Notes: generated from the letters alone by a model not told the origin. 64,000 nt of DNA from Croceitalea dokdonensis DOKDO 023 (GCF_001306415.1 NZ_LDJX01000006.1:186001-250000), one strand, 5' to 3'. Counted from the first letter of the stretch, positions 1 to 7,975 are shown. A program made the numbers and translations.

Positions 1-1
1 C

Positions 2-343
2 GTCACCAATGTAGCAGGGAAACTGTCCTTTTTGGAGGAGTTGCAAATAATTTCCAACCTTAAGGTGATGTTGGCCATGGATAGCGGTAATGGTCATTTG
101 GCCGCAAACTATGGTGTCCCGGTGGTCACGCTTTGGGGCGTAACGCATCCATTTGCAGGATTTGCGCCCTTTGGTCAGCCCAAAGAAAATTCGCTCTGCG
201 CGGACAGGGACCAATTTCCACAGCTTCCAACATCAATCTACGGTAATTCCTATCCGGAAGGCTATGAAACTGCCATTGCCAGTATTCATCCAAACACCAT
301 AGTGCAACGCATAAAGCGCATTTTGCAGCTAGATGTACCTTAG
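2..343 (+). CDS. Glycosyltransferase family 9 (heptosyltransferase-like), C-terminal part
   Basis: This is the C-terminal ~113 residues of a protein that begins before the window; the frame is open from base 2. The segment LAMDSGNGHLAANYGVP followed by VVTLWG matches the C-terminal nucleotide-sugar binding lobe of ADP-heptose:LPS heptosyltransferases (GT9), where the acidic-Ser-Gly-xx-His-Ala loop contacts the donor. Such enzymes add sugars to the lipopolysaccharide core at the cytoplasmic face of the inner membrane. Its TAG stop overlaps the stop of the convergent TetR gene by four bases. The acceptor cannot be judged from this fragment. Confidence 0.8.
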   Translation, partial: VTNVAGKLSFLEELQIISNLKVMLAMDSGNGHLAANYGVPVVTLWGVTHPFAGFAPFGQPKENSLCADRDQFPQLPTSIYGNSYPEGYETAIASIHPNTIVQRIKRILQLDVP

Positions 344-954
344 GCTGCCCGCTGCTTTGCAATGGAATTAAAGTAGTATCGCAATTGTTGTAAATACTGT
401 CTTTTTAAGCGTCTAGGGTCTTCATTGCCCATAAGGGTTCTTATCCCAATAAAGGAGGATACAATATATTTCGCGGCACTTTCCGCGTCTACATGCTGGT
501 CTACGTAGCCATCTAATTGTCCCTTTTTTAAAAGACTCAGAAGGTTAATTTCCCAGATTCTTAAGATTTGCACAAGGACTTTGGACACTTCTTTATCCTT
601 GCCATGGAATTCCGTCAGGAAGGTATTCAACATAAAACCACCATCTACAGGGCTGTCCGCGCTGTTTTCCAGCTCGTTTTCCAACATTTGAAGTATGGAA
701 GGAAAAGGGTTCTGTTTATAGCTGTTGGGTTCTATAAGCAAGTTTAAGGTTCGCTGTAAGAGCAGATTTTGTGCTATGCCGATAAAAAATTGCTTTTTGG
801 AAGAAAAGGTAGCTTCAAAAGCTTCCTTGGTGATGGAGAGGTGGGCCAATAATTCTTCCGTTGTAGTGGAATAATATCCATTCTGGTAAAAAAAGGAAAG
901 CCCGCGCGCCCTTAGTTGGTGAAGCTTGCTGCTATTGGCAATGGAGTTTGACAT
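340..954 (-). CDS. TetR/AcrR family transcriptional regulator
   Basis: 204 residues, the usual TetR length. The N-terminal ~55 residues form the helix-turn-helix: LHQLRARGLSFFYQNGYYST then TTEELLAHLSITKEAFEATF, the typical 'YxxTTxxxIxxxLxVxKxxFYxxF' layout. The rest is a helical ligand-binding and dimer domain. It runs toward the glycosyltransferase (stops overlap), so its targets are not indicated by an adjacent co-directional gene. The 225 bases upstream hold no other gene that I can see. Ligand unknown. Confidence 0.8.
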   Translation of the reverse strand: MSNSIANSSKLHQLRARGLSFFYQNGYYSTTTEELLAHLSITKEAFEATFSSKKQFFIGIAQNLLLQRTLNLLIEPNSYKQNPFPSILQMLENELENSADSPVDGGFMLNTFLTEFHGKDKEVSKVLVQILRIWEINLLSLLKKGQLDGYVDQHVDAESAAKYIVSSFIGIRTLMGNEDPRRLKRQYLQQLRYYFNSIAKQRAA

Positions 955-1179
955 AAGATTTGGATTTAAATAGGATGTTATAAGTAGGTTGATGCTACAA
1001 ATTTCATCACATTTACCTGTAGGATAAATCTTATAAGATGATCAGCAGGTTTTATCGGTATGTTGCCTAATTATGGCAGTGGAGTGTCGTTGGTCTAGGG
1101 AATGGTAATCTTTTGAACGATAAAAAAGGCCATTGAACGGCAAGTATACTAAATAACGTAATTATAGTAAGATTTATAA

Positions 1180-1733
1180 TTACGAATGTAAATAATTGGC
1201 AGTGTAAGTTAACCGTCTTTTTGTTAGGATATCGAGTAGTTCAAATTCATCCAAATCTGGGTTTCTCCTATTTAGTACCATTTCCTTAAATGCTTTTGTG
1301 GCTTGTTTTGGGTTTAAGTCGATGATGTCAGTAAGAAAGTCATCTGCTGTTTTTGCGCTTAGACCATAAGAGGATAAATACTCTTTTGGAAAATCTTTGA
1401 TGTTGTTCGTTACAATAATATTGGCGTTGGTTTTTATGGCAGCGGCCAAAACATGGCAATCTTTTGGGTCTGGCAATTCCAGACCTTTAATTAAGCCAGT
1501 ATAATTGATTACTAGAGCATCTGGAAAGGCAAGGTTAGCATTATTCACTCGTTTAATAGCTTCTTTATCTGTTATGCCTTTTCGTTTCATGACATCTCGC
1601 CATTCATCAAAAATATGTTCGCTCCATTTAGGCGTAAATCATAATAGGCGAACCAAAAAAGTAAATCCCTGATCTCTATGGGATAGATAACATTGGTGTC
1701 CAACACACAAATAAAACGAACGCTATGAATCAT
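1180..1733 (-). pseudogene. PIN-domain toxin, frameshifted
   Basis: Reading from the ATG at 1733, the first frame gives a PIN N-terminus (VLDTNVIYPIEIRDLLFWF, with the first catalytic Asp) for about 33 codons, then becomes nonsense and stops at 1587-1589 after 48 residues. The continuation lies in another frame: KWSEHIFDEWRDVM leads into an ORF of 136 residues with LPDPKDCHVLAAAI and IVTNNIKDFP, the remaining acidic motifs of PIN ribonucleases. The frames switch near 1631-1640; loss of about four bases would explain it. The start overlaps the stop of the antitoxin-like gene by 11 bases, as in toxin-antitoxin operons. By frame the toxin is inactive unless there is a sequencing error or ribosomal frameshift. 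Confidence 0.75.
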
Positions 1734-2178
1734 ACAAACCCAGCGCTTCGTCAGATTTCATCATATGGATAATGCGCTGTTTCTGCTCTGCTTTCATCCT
1801 CCTTTTGTATTCCATGACATCTTCAAACTTTACACGCCGATGTTTGCCAACTTTGGTAAAAGTTATTTCACCGTTATCCAACAACTTCACAAAATGAGGT
1901 CTGGAACAACCTAACATTTCAGCGGCCTTTTGTGTAGTAACTTCAGTCGCAAAAGGGACCAATGAAAATGGTTTTCCTTGGCTCATGGCCTCTAAAATAT
2001 CACCCAATAGTTTTAAGGCGTTTAAAGGGATTTTAATACGCTCTTGGGTTTCTTCAATCTCAATTTCAGGATTTTCAGATTTCAACTCTTTTAGTACGGC
2101 AGCCAGCGCATCATAAGATTCTATGGCTATCTTCTGTTCGTCTTTAGAGGGTTTGTTTATGTTTTTAAAGGTATCCAT
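1723..2178 (-). CDS. Excisionase-type HTH protein, likely antitoxin of the PIN pair
   Basis: 151 residues from the ATG at 2178; a TTG four codons upstream is also in frame. The C-terminal half has an excisionase/MerR-like helix-turn-helix (TTQKAAEMLGCSRPHFVKLL followed by GEITFTKVGKHRRVKFEDVMEY), the HTH_17 pattern. The N-terminal half is acidic and helical. Its last codons overlap the start of the broken PIN toxin, so it is inferred to be the antitoxin and autorepressor of that operon. The C-terminal tail after the HTH probably binds the toxin. It is intact although the toxin frame is not. Confidence 0.65.
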   Translation of the reverse strand: MDTFKNINKPSKDEQKIAIESYDALAAVLKELKSENPEIEIEETQERIKIPLNALKLLGDILEAMSQGKPFSLVPFATEVTTQKAAEMLGCSRPHFVKLLDNGEITFTKVGKHRRVKFEDVMEYKRRMKAEQKQRIIHMMKSDEALGLYDS

Positions 2179-2294
2179 TATTATGTTCAATCGTTAGACA
2201 ATCCAATAAACGAAATAAACGAAACAATAGTATATTTTTTTTGTTAAAATAGAGCCTTAGTGTAGTAAAGTCACTTGCTCCCTGTCCAATAATT

Positions 2295-2315
2295 CCCCCT
2301 CTGGGGGCTAGGGGG
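2295..2315. repeat. C5/G5 palindromic repeat providing the arsS stop codon
   Basis: CCCCC-TCT-GGGGG (2295-2307) is followed by CTA-GGGGG. Read on the minus strand, the last arsS codons are GCC CCC TAG, so the stop codon lies inside the repeat. Short C5/G5 palindromes of this style are, from memory, scattered in flavobacterial genomes; a genome search would show whether this one is multicopy. It may also act as a 3' stem-loop for the minus-strand transcript. Confidence 0.5.
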
Positions 2316-3366
2316 CTACCACTCCCTGACAGCTACTGCCCGCACCGGCGGTACAACCATAACAGTGTTGCGAAATGATAATGTTCCTATCGTTCAATAA
2401 ATCCTCGTTGTAGTCTTTAATGTGTTTCACTTTGCTAGCCACTTTAAGGTCTAGCATCTGGTTAAAATCACAATCGTACAACCAACCATCCCAACTAATG
2501 GAAATGGTGTTGGTACACATCACATTGGCCACTGCGGCGGGATTGTAGGCTTCTACTAAAGCATACATGTAATCCTCATAGTTTTCTGAAGCGATAAGGT
2601 AATCTAAGAAACGCGCTATGGGCAAGTTGGTAATGGCAAAAAGATTGTGGAACTGAATGCCAAAATCTTCGTCCAAAGCCTTTTTAAAGTCTTTTTCCAT
2701 CGCCATTTGGTCACCTGGTAAATAAGCTCCGGAGGGGTTATAGACCAAATCCAATCGTAAATCGCTACCAGGCATGCCATAACCACGGGCGTTCAGTTCC
2801 TGTAAGGCTTTTATCGATTTATCAAAAACTCCATCACCACGTTGCTTATCCGTTTTTCCACGTGTCCAATGGGGCATGGAAGAAATAACGTGTACGTTGT
2901 GTTTTTTGAAAAAATCTGGCAGATGGTAGTATTTTTTATTTGCCCTAATAATGGTAAGGTTGGAACGAACGATAAAATCCTTAATTCCTGCTTTGGCAGC
3001 TTCTTCCACGAACCATTCAAAATTAGGGTTCATTTCTGGTGCGCCACCAGTTAAATCCAAGGTATGTGCCCCTGTGTTCTTAATAACCTCCAAACACTGT
3101 TTCATGGTTTCGCGAGTCATGATTTCCTTGCGGTCCGGCCCGGCGTCTACGTGGCAATGTTCGCAAACCTGGTTGCACATATAGCCAACGTTGATTTGTA
3201 GTATCTCCAACTTTTTTGGACGGAGGGGAAAATGTCCAATCTCGGCGATTTTATCTTTGAAAAAAGGAAGCTCCCCATCGGCAAAGATGCCACCATTTAA
3301 AATATCGAGTTGTCTGTTGCTTTGTGCCAACTCATTTCCTTTTGCTTTTAACGATTTTGTAGCCAT
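2308..3366 (-). CDS. arsS: Arsenosugar biosynthesis radical SAM protein ArsS
   Basis: 352 residues. The radical SAM cluster motif is CNQVCEHCHVDAGPDR (Cx3Cx2C) near residue 65, followed by LDLTGGAPEMNP, the glycine-rich SAM-binding strand. The C-terminal third carries the extra Cys set seen in this family: NVMCTNT, YDCDFNQ and HCYGCTAGAGSSC. Family knowledge: ArsS installs a 5'-deoxyadenosyl group on dimethylarsenite on the way to oxo-arsenosugars. All the family's Cys/Sec positions here are ordinary Cys codons, with no in-frame TGA. It is the last gene of the minus-strand module that also holds the peroxidase-like, symporter, SusCD and DUF2064 genes. No ArsM methyltransferase is in the window. 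The last residues (VVAP) come from a C5/G5 repeat. Confidence 0.8.
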   Translation of the reverse strand: MATKSLKAKGNELAQSNRQLDILNGGIFADGELPFFKDKIAEIGHFPLRPKKLEILQINVGYMCNQVCEHCHVDAGPDRKEIMTRETMKQCLEVIKNTGAHTLDLTGGAPEMNPNFEWFVEEAAKAGIKDFIVRSNLTIIRANKKYYHLPDFFKKHNVHVISSMPHWTRGKTDKQRGDGVFDKSIKALQELNARGYGMPGSDLRLDLVYNPSGAYLPGDQMAMEKDFKKALDEDFGIQFHNLFAITNLPIARFLDYLIASENYEDYMYALVEAYNPAAVANVMCTNTISISWDGWLYDCDFNQMLDLKVASKVKHIKDYNEDLLNDRNIIISQHCYGCTAGAGSSCQGVVAP

Positions 3367-3372
3367 TTCTTT

Positions 3373-3470
3373 ATTGTTGTTCGTTGTTCGTTGATGGTTG
3401 TTTGTTGATGGTTGTTTGTTGATGGTTGTTCGTTGTTCGTTGATGGTTGATAGTTATCCGTTGATGGGTT
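3373..3470. repeat. Degenerate 7-bp-period array (xxxGTTG), 14 units
   Basis: Between arsS and the phosphoesterase gene the plus strand runs in strict 7-base register: ATTGTTG, TTCGTTG, TTCGTTG, ATGGTTG, TTTGTTG, ATGGTTG and so on to ATGGGTT, 14 units and 98 bases. Units differ mainly in their first three bases while GTTG is kept. The right end is one arm of a 20-bp inverted repeat. The unit GTTGATG is the reverse complement of the unit in the array at 6153-6250. Confidence 0.8.
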
Positions 3471-3510
3471 TTGGTAAGCATCGAACCACTATCAACGGAT
3501 AACTATCAAC
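3446..3510. repeat. Perfect 20-bp inverted repeat, 25-base loop
   Basis: GTTGATAGTTATCCGTTGAT at 3446-3465 is the exact reverse complement of 3491-3510. The left arm is the end of the heptad array; the right arm ends five bases before the stop of the phosphoesterase/peroxidase gene. No U-run follows on the minus strand, so it is not a classical terminator for that gene, but it could fold as a stable 3' hairpin. Confidence 0.75.
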
Positions 3511-3514
3511 TATT

Positions 3515-4717
3515 TTACATACTCAACTTATTGTACTTATTCATCATCTGTACCCCGTGCACTAAGGTTGCGCCGCTTTCAATAGCCGCGCCTACATGCA
3601 CCGCTTCCATCATCTCCTCTTTGGTGATGCCTTTTTGCAAGCCGTCTTTGGTATAGGCATCTATGCAGTAAGGACATTTCACCACATGGGAAACCGCTAG
3701 GGCAATCAAAGACTTCTCCCTGGCAGTTAGTGCGCCTTCTTCAAAAACGGTACCGTAATAGTCAAAAAACTTAGTACCAAGCTCTTCGCTCCATTCCGTT
3801 ATTTTTCCAAATTTTCTAAGGTCTTTGGGGTCGTAATAGGAATCTGCCATTTTTTTTTGTGTTTTAGGTTCTGTATGTTGTTTTTTACGATCTAAATTAA
3901 TTGGAATGCCCTGATTCATTCTTTCAAGTTCTGGGAGGATTTCCATATTGTCCCAAATCCCTGAAGAGAGCGTATCTGCGTATGCTTCGGGCAAATGGTT
4001 TTTGAACATTAATTGTTGTGCGGTAGTATGGTCATACTCAAAAGACCGATGCGTATATTTAATGTTGCCGTCCTGGATTTCCAATACCATATACCAGACC
4101 CTGGTAGTGCCGTCATTTGCTGGCATACCAATGACCCCGGGGTTAAGCCAAATCTTTTCTTTTATTGTTTGATGAAAGGGAAGCCCGCAATGCCCGGCAA
4201 TAATGACATCACTTTTGGTGTCATCAAAACATTTTTGCTTGCTAGTATCGGCATTGGACTCAAATATAAATTCTGATGTATTTCCATAATTTCCATGGAC
4301 AACGGTTATCTTTTTTCCACCGTAATCAAAACTGAGGTATTCGGGTAGGGTAGCGATATACTCCAAGGATTCCTGTGACAAATGGCCTTTAGTGTAGGGA
4401 AACCATAGTTTGGAGAAACTATCACAACGGCTACCAGCTTTAAAATCACAACCACAATCCTCACTGTCATTCGCCAATTGTAATTCTACGTTACCTGCAA
4501 TGCTTAAAGCGCCCCATTTTCTAAAGGCTTGGATGGTTTCTTCGGGCTGGGCACAGTATCCAGTGATATCACCGGTACAAATGCAGTTTTCTGCGGGAAT
4601 ATTGGCCTCTTTAGTTATGGAAATCAGCTGTTCTAAAGCTTGTAAGTTGCTATAGACACCCCCAAAAAGCAATAGCTTTCCGGTTTTTTCACCAAGATGA
4701 TTTATTTTCTTATCCAT
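3515..4717 (-). CDS. Fused metallophosphoesterase and AhpD/CMD-type peroxidase-like protein
   Basis: 400 residues from the ATG at 4717; an extended start at 4744 would overlap the symporter by 43 bases. Residues ~10-285 are a calcineurin-like phosphoesterase: LLLFGGVYSNLQALE, CTGDITGYCAQ, SIAGNVELQL, VVHGNYGN and IIAGHCGLPFHQ. After a polar linker, residues ~295-400 are a carboxymuconolactone decarboxylase/AhpD-like domain with the redox pair CPYC in HVVKCPYCIDAYTKDG. From memory, these two families accompany ArsS as separate genes (TIGR04168/TIGR04169-like). Here they are one frame, joined across A9 immediately before an internal ATG that looks like the native start of the second domain. Possible roles are sugar-phosphate hydrolysis and thiol/arsenic redox chemistry; neither is shown. 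Confidence 0.7.
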   Translation of the reverse strand: MDKKINHLGEKTGKLLLFGGVYSNLQALEQLISITKEANIPAENCICTGDITGYCAQPEETIQAFRKWGALSIAGNVELQLANDSEDCGCDFKAGSRCDSFSKLWFPYTKGHLSQESLEYIATLPEYLSFDYGGKKITVVHGNYGNTSEFIFESNADTSKQKCFDDTKSDVIIAGHCGLPFHQTIKEKIWLNPGVIGMPANDGTTRVWYMVLEIQDGNIKYTHRSFEYDHTTAQQLMFKNHLPEAYADTLSSGIWDNMEILPELERMNQGIPINLDRKKQHTEPKTQKKMADSYYDPKDLRKFGKITEWSEELGTKFFDYYGTVFEEGALTAREKSLIALAVSHVVKCPYCIDAYTKDGLQKGITKEEMMEAVHVGAAIESGATLVHGVQMMNKYNKLSM

Positions 4718-6081
4718 AGCGGTATCAAATATAAGAGGATACAAGATAGGATGCCCCAGAAGTTAATCCATAAGAGGTCTGCATAGGCACCACTAGTAAA
4801 GATTAGGTCTTTAGGAAACCATTGGAACAAGAGGAGCACTCCAAAAAACAACCCGCAAAATACACTCAGGTGAAAACTGATGTTGAGAGCGTCCTTTTTC
4901 CAGAATAGGAATATGGGGGTTAAACCAATCACCATGGTACCGCTGATGGTCGTGGCCGATAAAATTTCAGCATCCAAAAAAACCGGAATCGTTCCCAAAA
5001 CGGCAACCGCAACCATAGAAAGCCGACCAAATTTTAAAGAATTGCCCAAGTCTAAATCAACGGATAATAATTTGGAAAATGATGAAAATGTAGAATCCAA
5101 TGTAGAAGCCGCTGAGGTAATCATAATAAAGTTGATGACCAAAAGGATGATGGCCCCAAACGCTTTACCAACTTCCACCGCTGCTTGTCCTTTCATGCCC
5201 TGAAATTGGGCATACACACCAATTATACTGAAAAGTATAATACAGACCGCACCAATCAGCCCTGCCCAAAGAAAGCTTTGTAGGGTAACTTTAGGACTGC
5301 TAAGAAACCCCCTATCCGTTAATACGGGATCATGAAAAGGATAACTAAAGGATTGTATCAAGGCTGCAAAAAGAAGATTGAGCCCCATATCAAAAGTCCA
5401 GCTTCCTGAAATTGCTACATCTTGGGTAGAAAATTGGGTAGTGGGCTCAAAAAGTACCCAGAGAATAACCCCCAGCAATATGGCAAATAGCCCCATTTGT
5501 ATGACATCGGTAAAAATAGAACTACTTAGGCCACCTTTTAAGGCATAGGCCAAAGTCAATAGGGTAAAAACAATAATTGCCCAATAGTAGGCAGTTGTGC
5601 CTATGTCTCCAAAATAACTGCCAATGACCATGGTATTGCTCCAAACCTCATTAAACAATCTAAACGCTATTAAGATGGAAAAAATAGAAATGGCCGCTTT
5701 GCCAAAACGTTGTGTCAAAAAGTGGTGTATGCTTTTAAACCCTCCCTCGGTCCGCATTTTGTAGATGATAAAACCAGCTACGACAAAGGACAGGTAATAA
5801 CCAGCATACGCCACGCCACCAACAATTCCAAAGGCTAACCCAAGATTGGCGGCATTGGTGATGCTTTTGGCAAAGATCCAGGAAATGACCAAGCTGCCCA
5901 TAAGCATAAAGACATTTGGGGCCTTCTTTCGATGCCGAGCTTTAAAAAACTGATTGGTATTTTTTGCAAGGGGAGAAAGAAAGAATAGCACCAAACTAGA
6001 TAGAATCACCAATGCCCATTGAAGCCTCCCAATCCCCATAAGGGTGGGTTCAATAAGTGCTATAAGGCTATTACAATTCAT
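4702..6081 (-). CDS. Sodium:solute symporter (SSS family)
   Basis: 459 residues with about 12-13 hydrophobic segments and SSS hallmarks: GIVGGVAYAGYYLSFVVAGF near residue 90, a RTEGGFKSIHHFLTQRFG loop, and ALKGGLSSSIFTDVIQMG, the Na+-site region. It would import an unidentified solute across the inner membrane with Na+. Position inside the arsenosugar-type module suggests a sugar or nucleoside precursor, or the arsenical itself; this is inference. It lies between SusD and the fused phosphoesterase/peroxidase gene, which starts before the symporter stop (16-base overlap with the preferred start). It is a little shorter than typical SSS proteins but looks complete. Confidence 0.8.
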   Translation of the reverse strand: MNCNSLIALIEPTLMGIGRLQWALVILSSLVLFFLSPLAKNTNQFFKARHRKKAPNVFMLMGSLVISWIFAKSITNAANLGLAFGIVGGVAYAGYYLSFVVAGFIIYKMRTEGGFKSIHHFLTQRFGKAAISIFSILIAFRLFNEVWSNTMVIGSYFGDIGTTAYYWAIIVFTLLTLAYALKGGLSSSIFTDVIQMGLFAILLGVILWVLFEPTTQFSTQDVAISGSWTFDMGLNLLFAALIQSFSYPFHDPVLTDRGFLSSPKVTLQSFLWAGLIGAVCIILFSIIGVYAQFQGMKGQAAVEVGKAFGAIILLVINFIMITSAASTLDSTFSSFSKLLSVDLDLGNSLKFGRLSMVAVAVLGTIPVFLDAEILSATTISGTMVIGLTPIFLFWKKDALNISFHLSVFCGLFFGVLLLFQWFPKDLIFTSGAYADLLWINFWGILSCILLYLIPLWIRK

Positions 6082-6152
6082 TTATAAGTTAGTAACTCTT
6101 TTATATTTATGAGGTCTCGAATTTCTATCCAATTCCCATAAAATATATTATT

Positions 6153-6250
6153 ATCAACCATCAACCATCAACCATCAACCATCAACCATCAACCATCAAC
6201 CATCAACCATCAACCATCAACCATCAACCATCAACCATCAACCATCAACC
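6153..6250. repeat. 14 perfect tandem copies of ATCAACC
   Basis: Ninety-eight bases of uninterrupted heptanucleotide repeat (14 x 7). Its last base is the first base of the SusD stop triplet on the plus strand (6250-6252), so the array starts immediately at the end of susD and runs toward the symporter promoter region. Such a simple repeat is prone to copy-number change by slippage. Because it lies outside the frames, a change would alter spacing between susD and the symporter rather than switch a frame. Confidence 0.95.
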
Positions 6251-7968
6251 TAGGGGGCTTCATCCCACCAAACCGGAACATTGATACTATTGCCCTCCGT
6301 TTTGGCGGCTGCCGCTTCATAATTTATTGTGTTCAAGGCTTGTTCCTCCGCCGGATATGGCATTCGCACCGGCAGCAAATCATTATTTAAGCTCGCCGAA
6401 ATTGTTTTTAACTGCGGAAAGCCCGTTCTGCGGTATTCTATCCACCCTTCGTACCCGTTGATGATATTGGCAATCCATTTTTGGGTAATTATATTTTCTA
6501 TGGCGTCTCCGTTGTTAAAGGCACCTTCCGTACTTAAATAATTGGTTGGTAATTCCGTATTCCAATACTCGAAAGCTTGGGTAACGCCAGTTTCGTATAA
6601 GGTTTGGGCATCTGCGCTAATAATACCGCGTGCTGCGGCTTCTGCCAACAGAAAATGAGTCTCCCAACTGGTCATAAAGTTAGCATCCAAGGCACTGGTG
6701 GCTTCTCTAAAATTGGTGCTAGCTAAGGAGAAATCTGCCAAGACCACTGCATTTTGTGTAGCGTCGACACCATTGAGCAAACCATTGAACCCTCCCGTAT
6801 CACTATTGGAAAACGGGCGAAAGAAGGTTGCCATTCGTGGATCGTTTAAATCCGTCAATATTTCCTCCATGGTTTCGGAAAGCACAAAGTTGTTAAAATC
6901 TCCAATCCGTAATCGTGCTAAACGGAAATTATTGGGTTCACCATTATTAAAATCAAAAGTGGCATTTTGGGCATTATTACGTATAAAATTGGCCTCATCA
7001 AAAAGTGCTTGTAGTGCAGTTGTGTTATTCTGGACATTAGCGGTGCGCATTAAAAACTTTATTTGAAGCGATTTTGCAAAACGCACCCAAGCATCCAAAT
7101 CCCCATTAAAAAGGATATCGCCCTCTAGGGCAATGTTGCCATTGTAGTTTTCAATGGCCGCAACACCCTTTTCAAGATTATCAAAAATGCCACCTTCCGC
7201 TAGGTAAATATCCTCCTGTTCATCATAAACTGGGGTCACCGTTAGGTTTTTGCCCTTAAAAGCTTCAAAATAGGGAACGTCCCCAAACATATCGGTCAGG
7301 GCTGCGGCCATATAAGCCTTTAATATTCTGGCAGGGCCCTCATATACCGAAAAGGTTTGGTTCGCTAAGGCCAGATCTAGTAGCTGCTCATTGTCCCTGA
7401 GATTCGTATATAAAATGGGCCAAGGATTACCACCCAATTGGGGCGATTTTAAATCGTGACGATCAAATAGGTTAAAGTCCAAGGCTGTACGGTACTGCCC
7501 TAACAAATCACCTGCCGTAAAACCCTCATAAGACATTTGCTCCCCATAATCATAAATCACTTGTCGCAACAATAAACTGGGCTGTACGGTAAGGGGTTGA
7601 TTAGGATTGGTATTGATTTCTTCAAAGTCCTTGGTACAGCTGGAAAGCACAAGCGCGAGTATCAAGCTCAAATATAAAAGGGGGCTCTTAAGCTGTGAGC
7701 AGGAAAAATAGAACCGTACTTGGGTTGCTCTCCATGTGGGTGTGCGCTCCTTCCCTTGGGTAAGGGAAGGTGGATTTTGACCTTTTTTTAAGGTCAAAAT
7801 ACGGAAGGGATTGAAAGCCCAAACCCTTACAGGCCTTCCTAAGCTTACAACCGACCCCAAGGCTTGGGCTTTCCACCCTCCCCGTCTTCCTAGCTTCGCA
7901 GGAATCCACCCCACCCTGTCCAGGGCGGGGAATTTTTTTGTTAATCTGTTATCTATAAATTTCATCAT
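6250..7968 (-). CDS. SusD/RagB family outer-membrane lipoprotein with in-frame leader insertion
   Basis: 572 residues. The mature part is SusD-like: lipobox LALVLSSC with lipid Cys ~111, then TKDFEEINTNPNQP, the usual first stretch after the signal peptide, and C-terminal NGYEGWIEYRRTGFP. It would cap the partner SusC channel and bind the ligand at the cell surface. Odd: the ATG-ATG start (MMKFIDNRLTKK) is separated from the hydrophobic signal segment (LLYLSLILALVLSSC) by about 75 residues encoded by clustered palindromes. No other ATG lies before the lipobox. Export may be impaired unless initiation occurs at a non-ATG codon near residue 95-101. It follows susC by seven bases. The final codons GCC CCC TAG run straight into the heptad array. 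Confidence 0.85.
   Translation of the reverse strand: MMKFIDNRLTKKFPALDRVGWIPAKLGRRGGWKAQALGSVVSLGRPVRVWAFNPFRILTLKKGQNPPSLTQGKERTPTWRATQVRFYFSCSQLKSPLLYLSLILALVLSSCTKDFEEINTNPNQPLTVQPSLLLRQVIYDYGEQMSYEGFTAGDLLGQYRTALDFNLFDRHDLKSPQLGGNPWPILYTNLRDNEQLLDLALANQTFSVYEGPARILKAYMAAALTDMFGDVPYFEAFKGKNLTVTPVYDEQEDIYLAEGGIFDNLEKGVAAIENYNGNIALEGDILFNGDLDAWVRFAKSLQIKFLMRTANVQNNTTALQALFDEANFIRNNAQNATFDFNNGEPNNFRLARLRIGDFNNFVLSETMEEILTDLNDPRMATFFRPFSNSDTGGFNGLLNGVDATQNAVVLADFSLASTNFREATSALDANFMTSWETHFLLAEAAARGIISADAQTLYETGVTQAFEYWNTELPTNYLSTEGAFNNGDAIENIITQKWIANIINGYEGWIEYRRTGFPQLKTISASLNNDLLPVRMPYPAEEQALNTINYEAAAAKTEGNSINVPVWWDEAP
7749..7930. repeat. Cluster of palindromic elements inserted in the susD leader
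   Basis: Four inverted repeats are packed into ~180 bases: CCTTCCCTT/AAGGGAAGG (7749-7770), ATTTTGACCTT/AAGGTCAAAAT (7774-7800, 11-bp arms), GAAAGCCCAA/TTGGGCTTTC (7813-7873) and a CCCCaCCCTG/CAGGGcGGGG pair (7909-7930, one imperfect pair). The GC content is higher than the flanks. The run is a multiple of three in effect, since the frame from the susD ATG through it to the lipoprotein signal is open. It resembles flavobacterial intergenic palindromes that carry GGATTCCTGCGAAG-type sequences; copy number in the genome cannot be seen here. Confidence 0.75.
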
Positions 7969-7975
7969 CTTCCCA

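Noticed and set aside
1180-1733. Programmed ribosomal frameshift in the PIN gene
   Set aside because: No slippery heptamer is visible at 1631-1640, and a deletion of about four bases explains the frame change better.
2308-3366. ArsS as a selenoprotein
   Set aside because: No in-frame TGA occurs; the positions used by Sec in some homologs are Cys codons here.
6153-6250. CRISPR-like array
   Set aside because: The unit is 7 bases with no spacers, so it is a simple tandem repeat.
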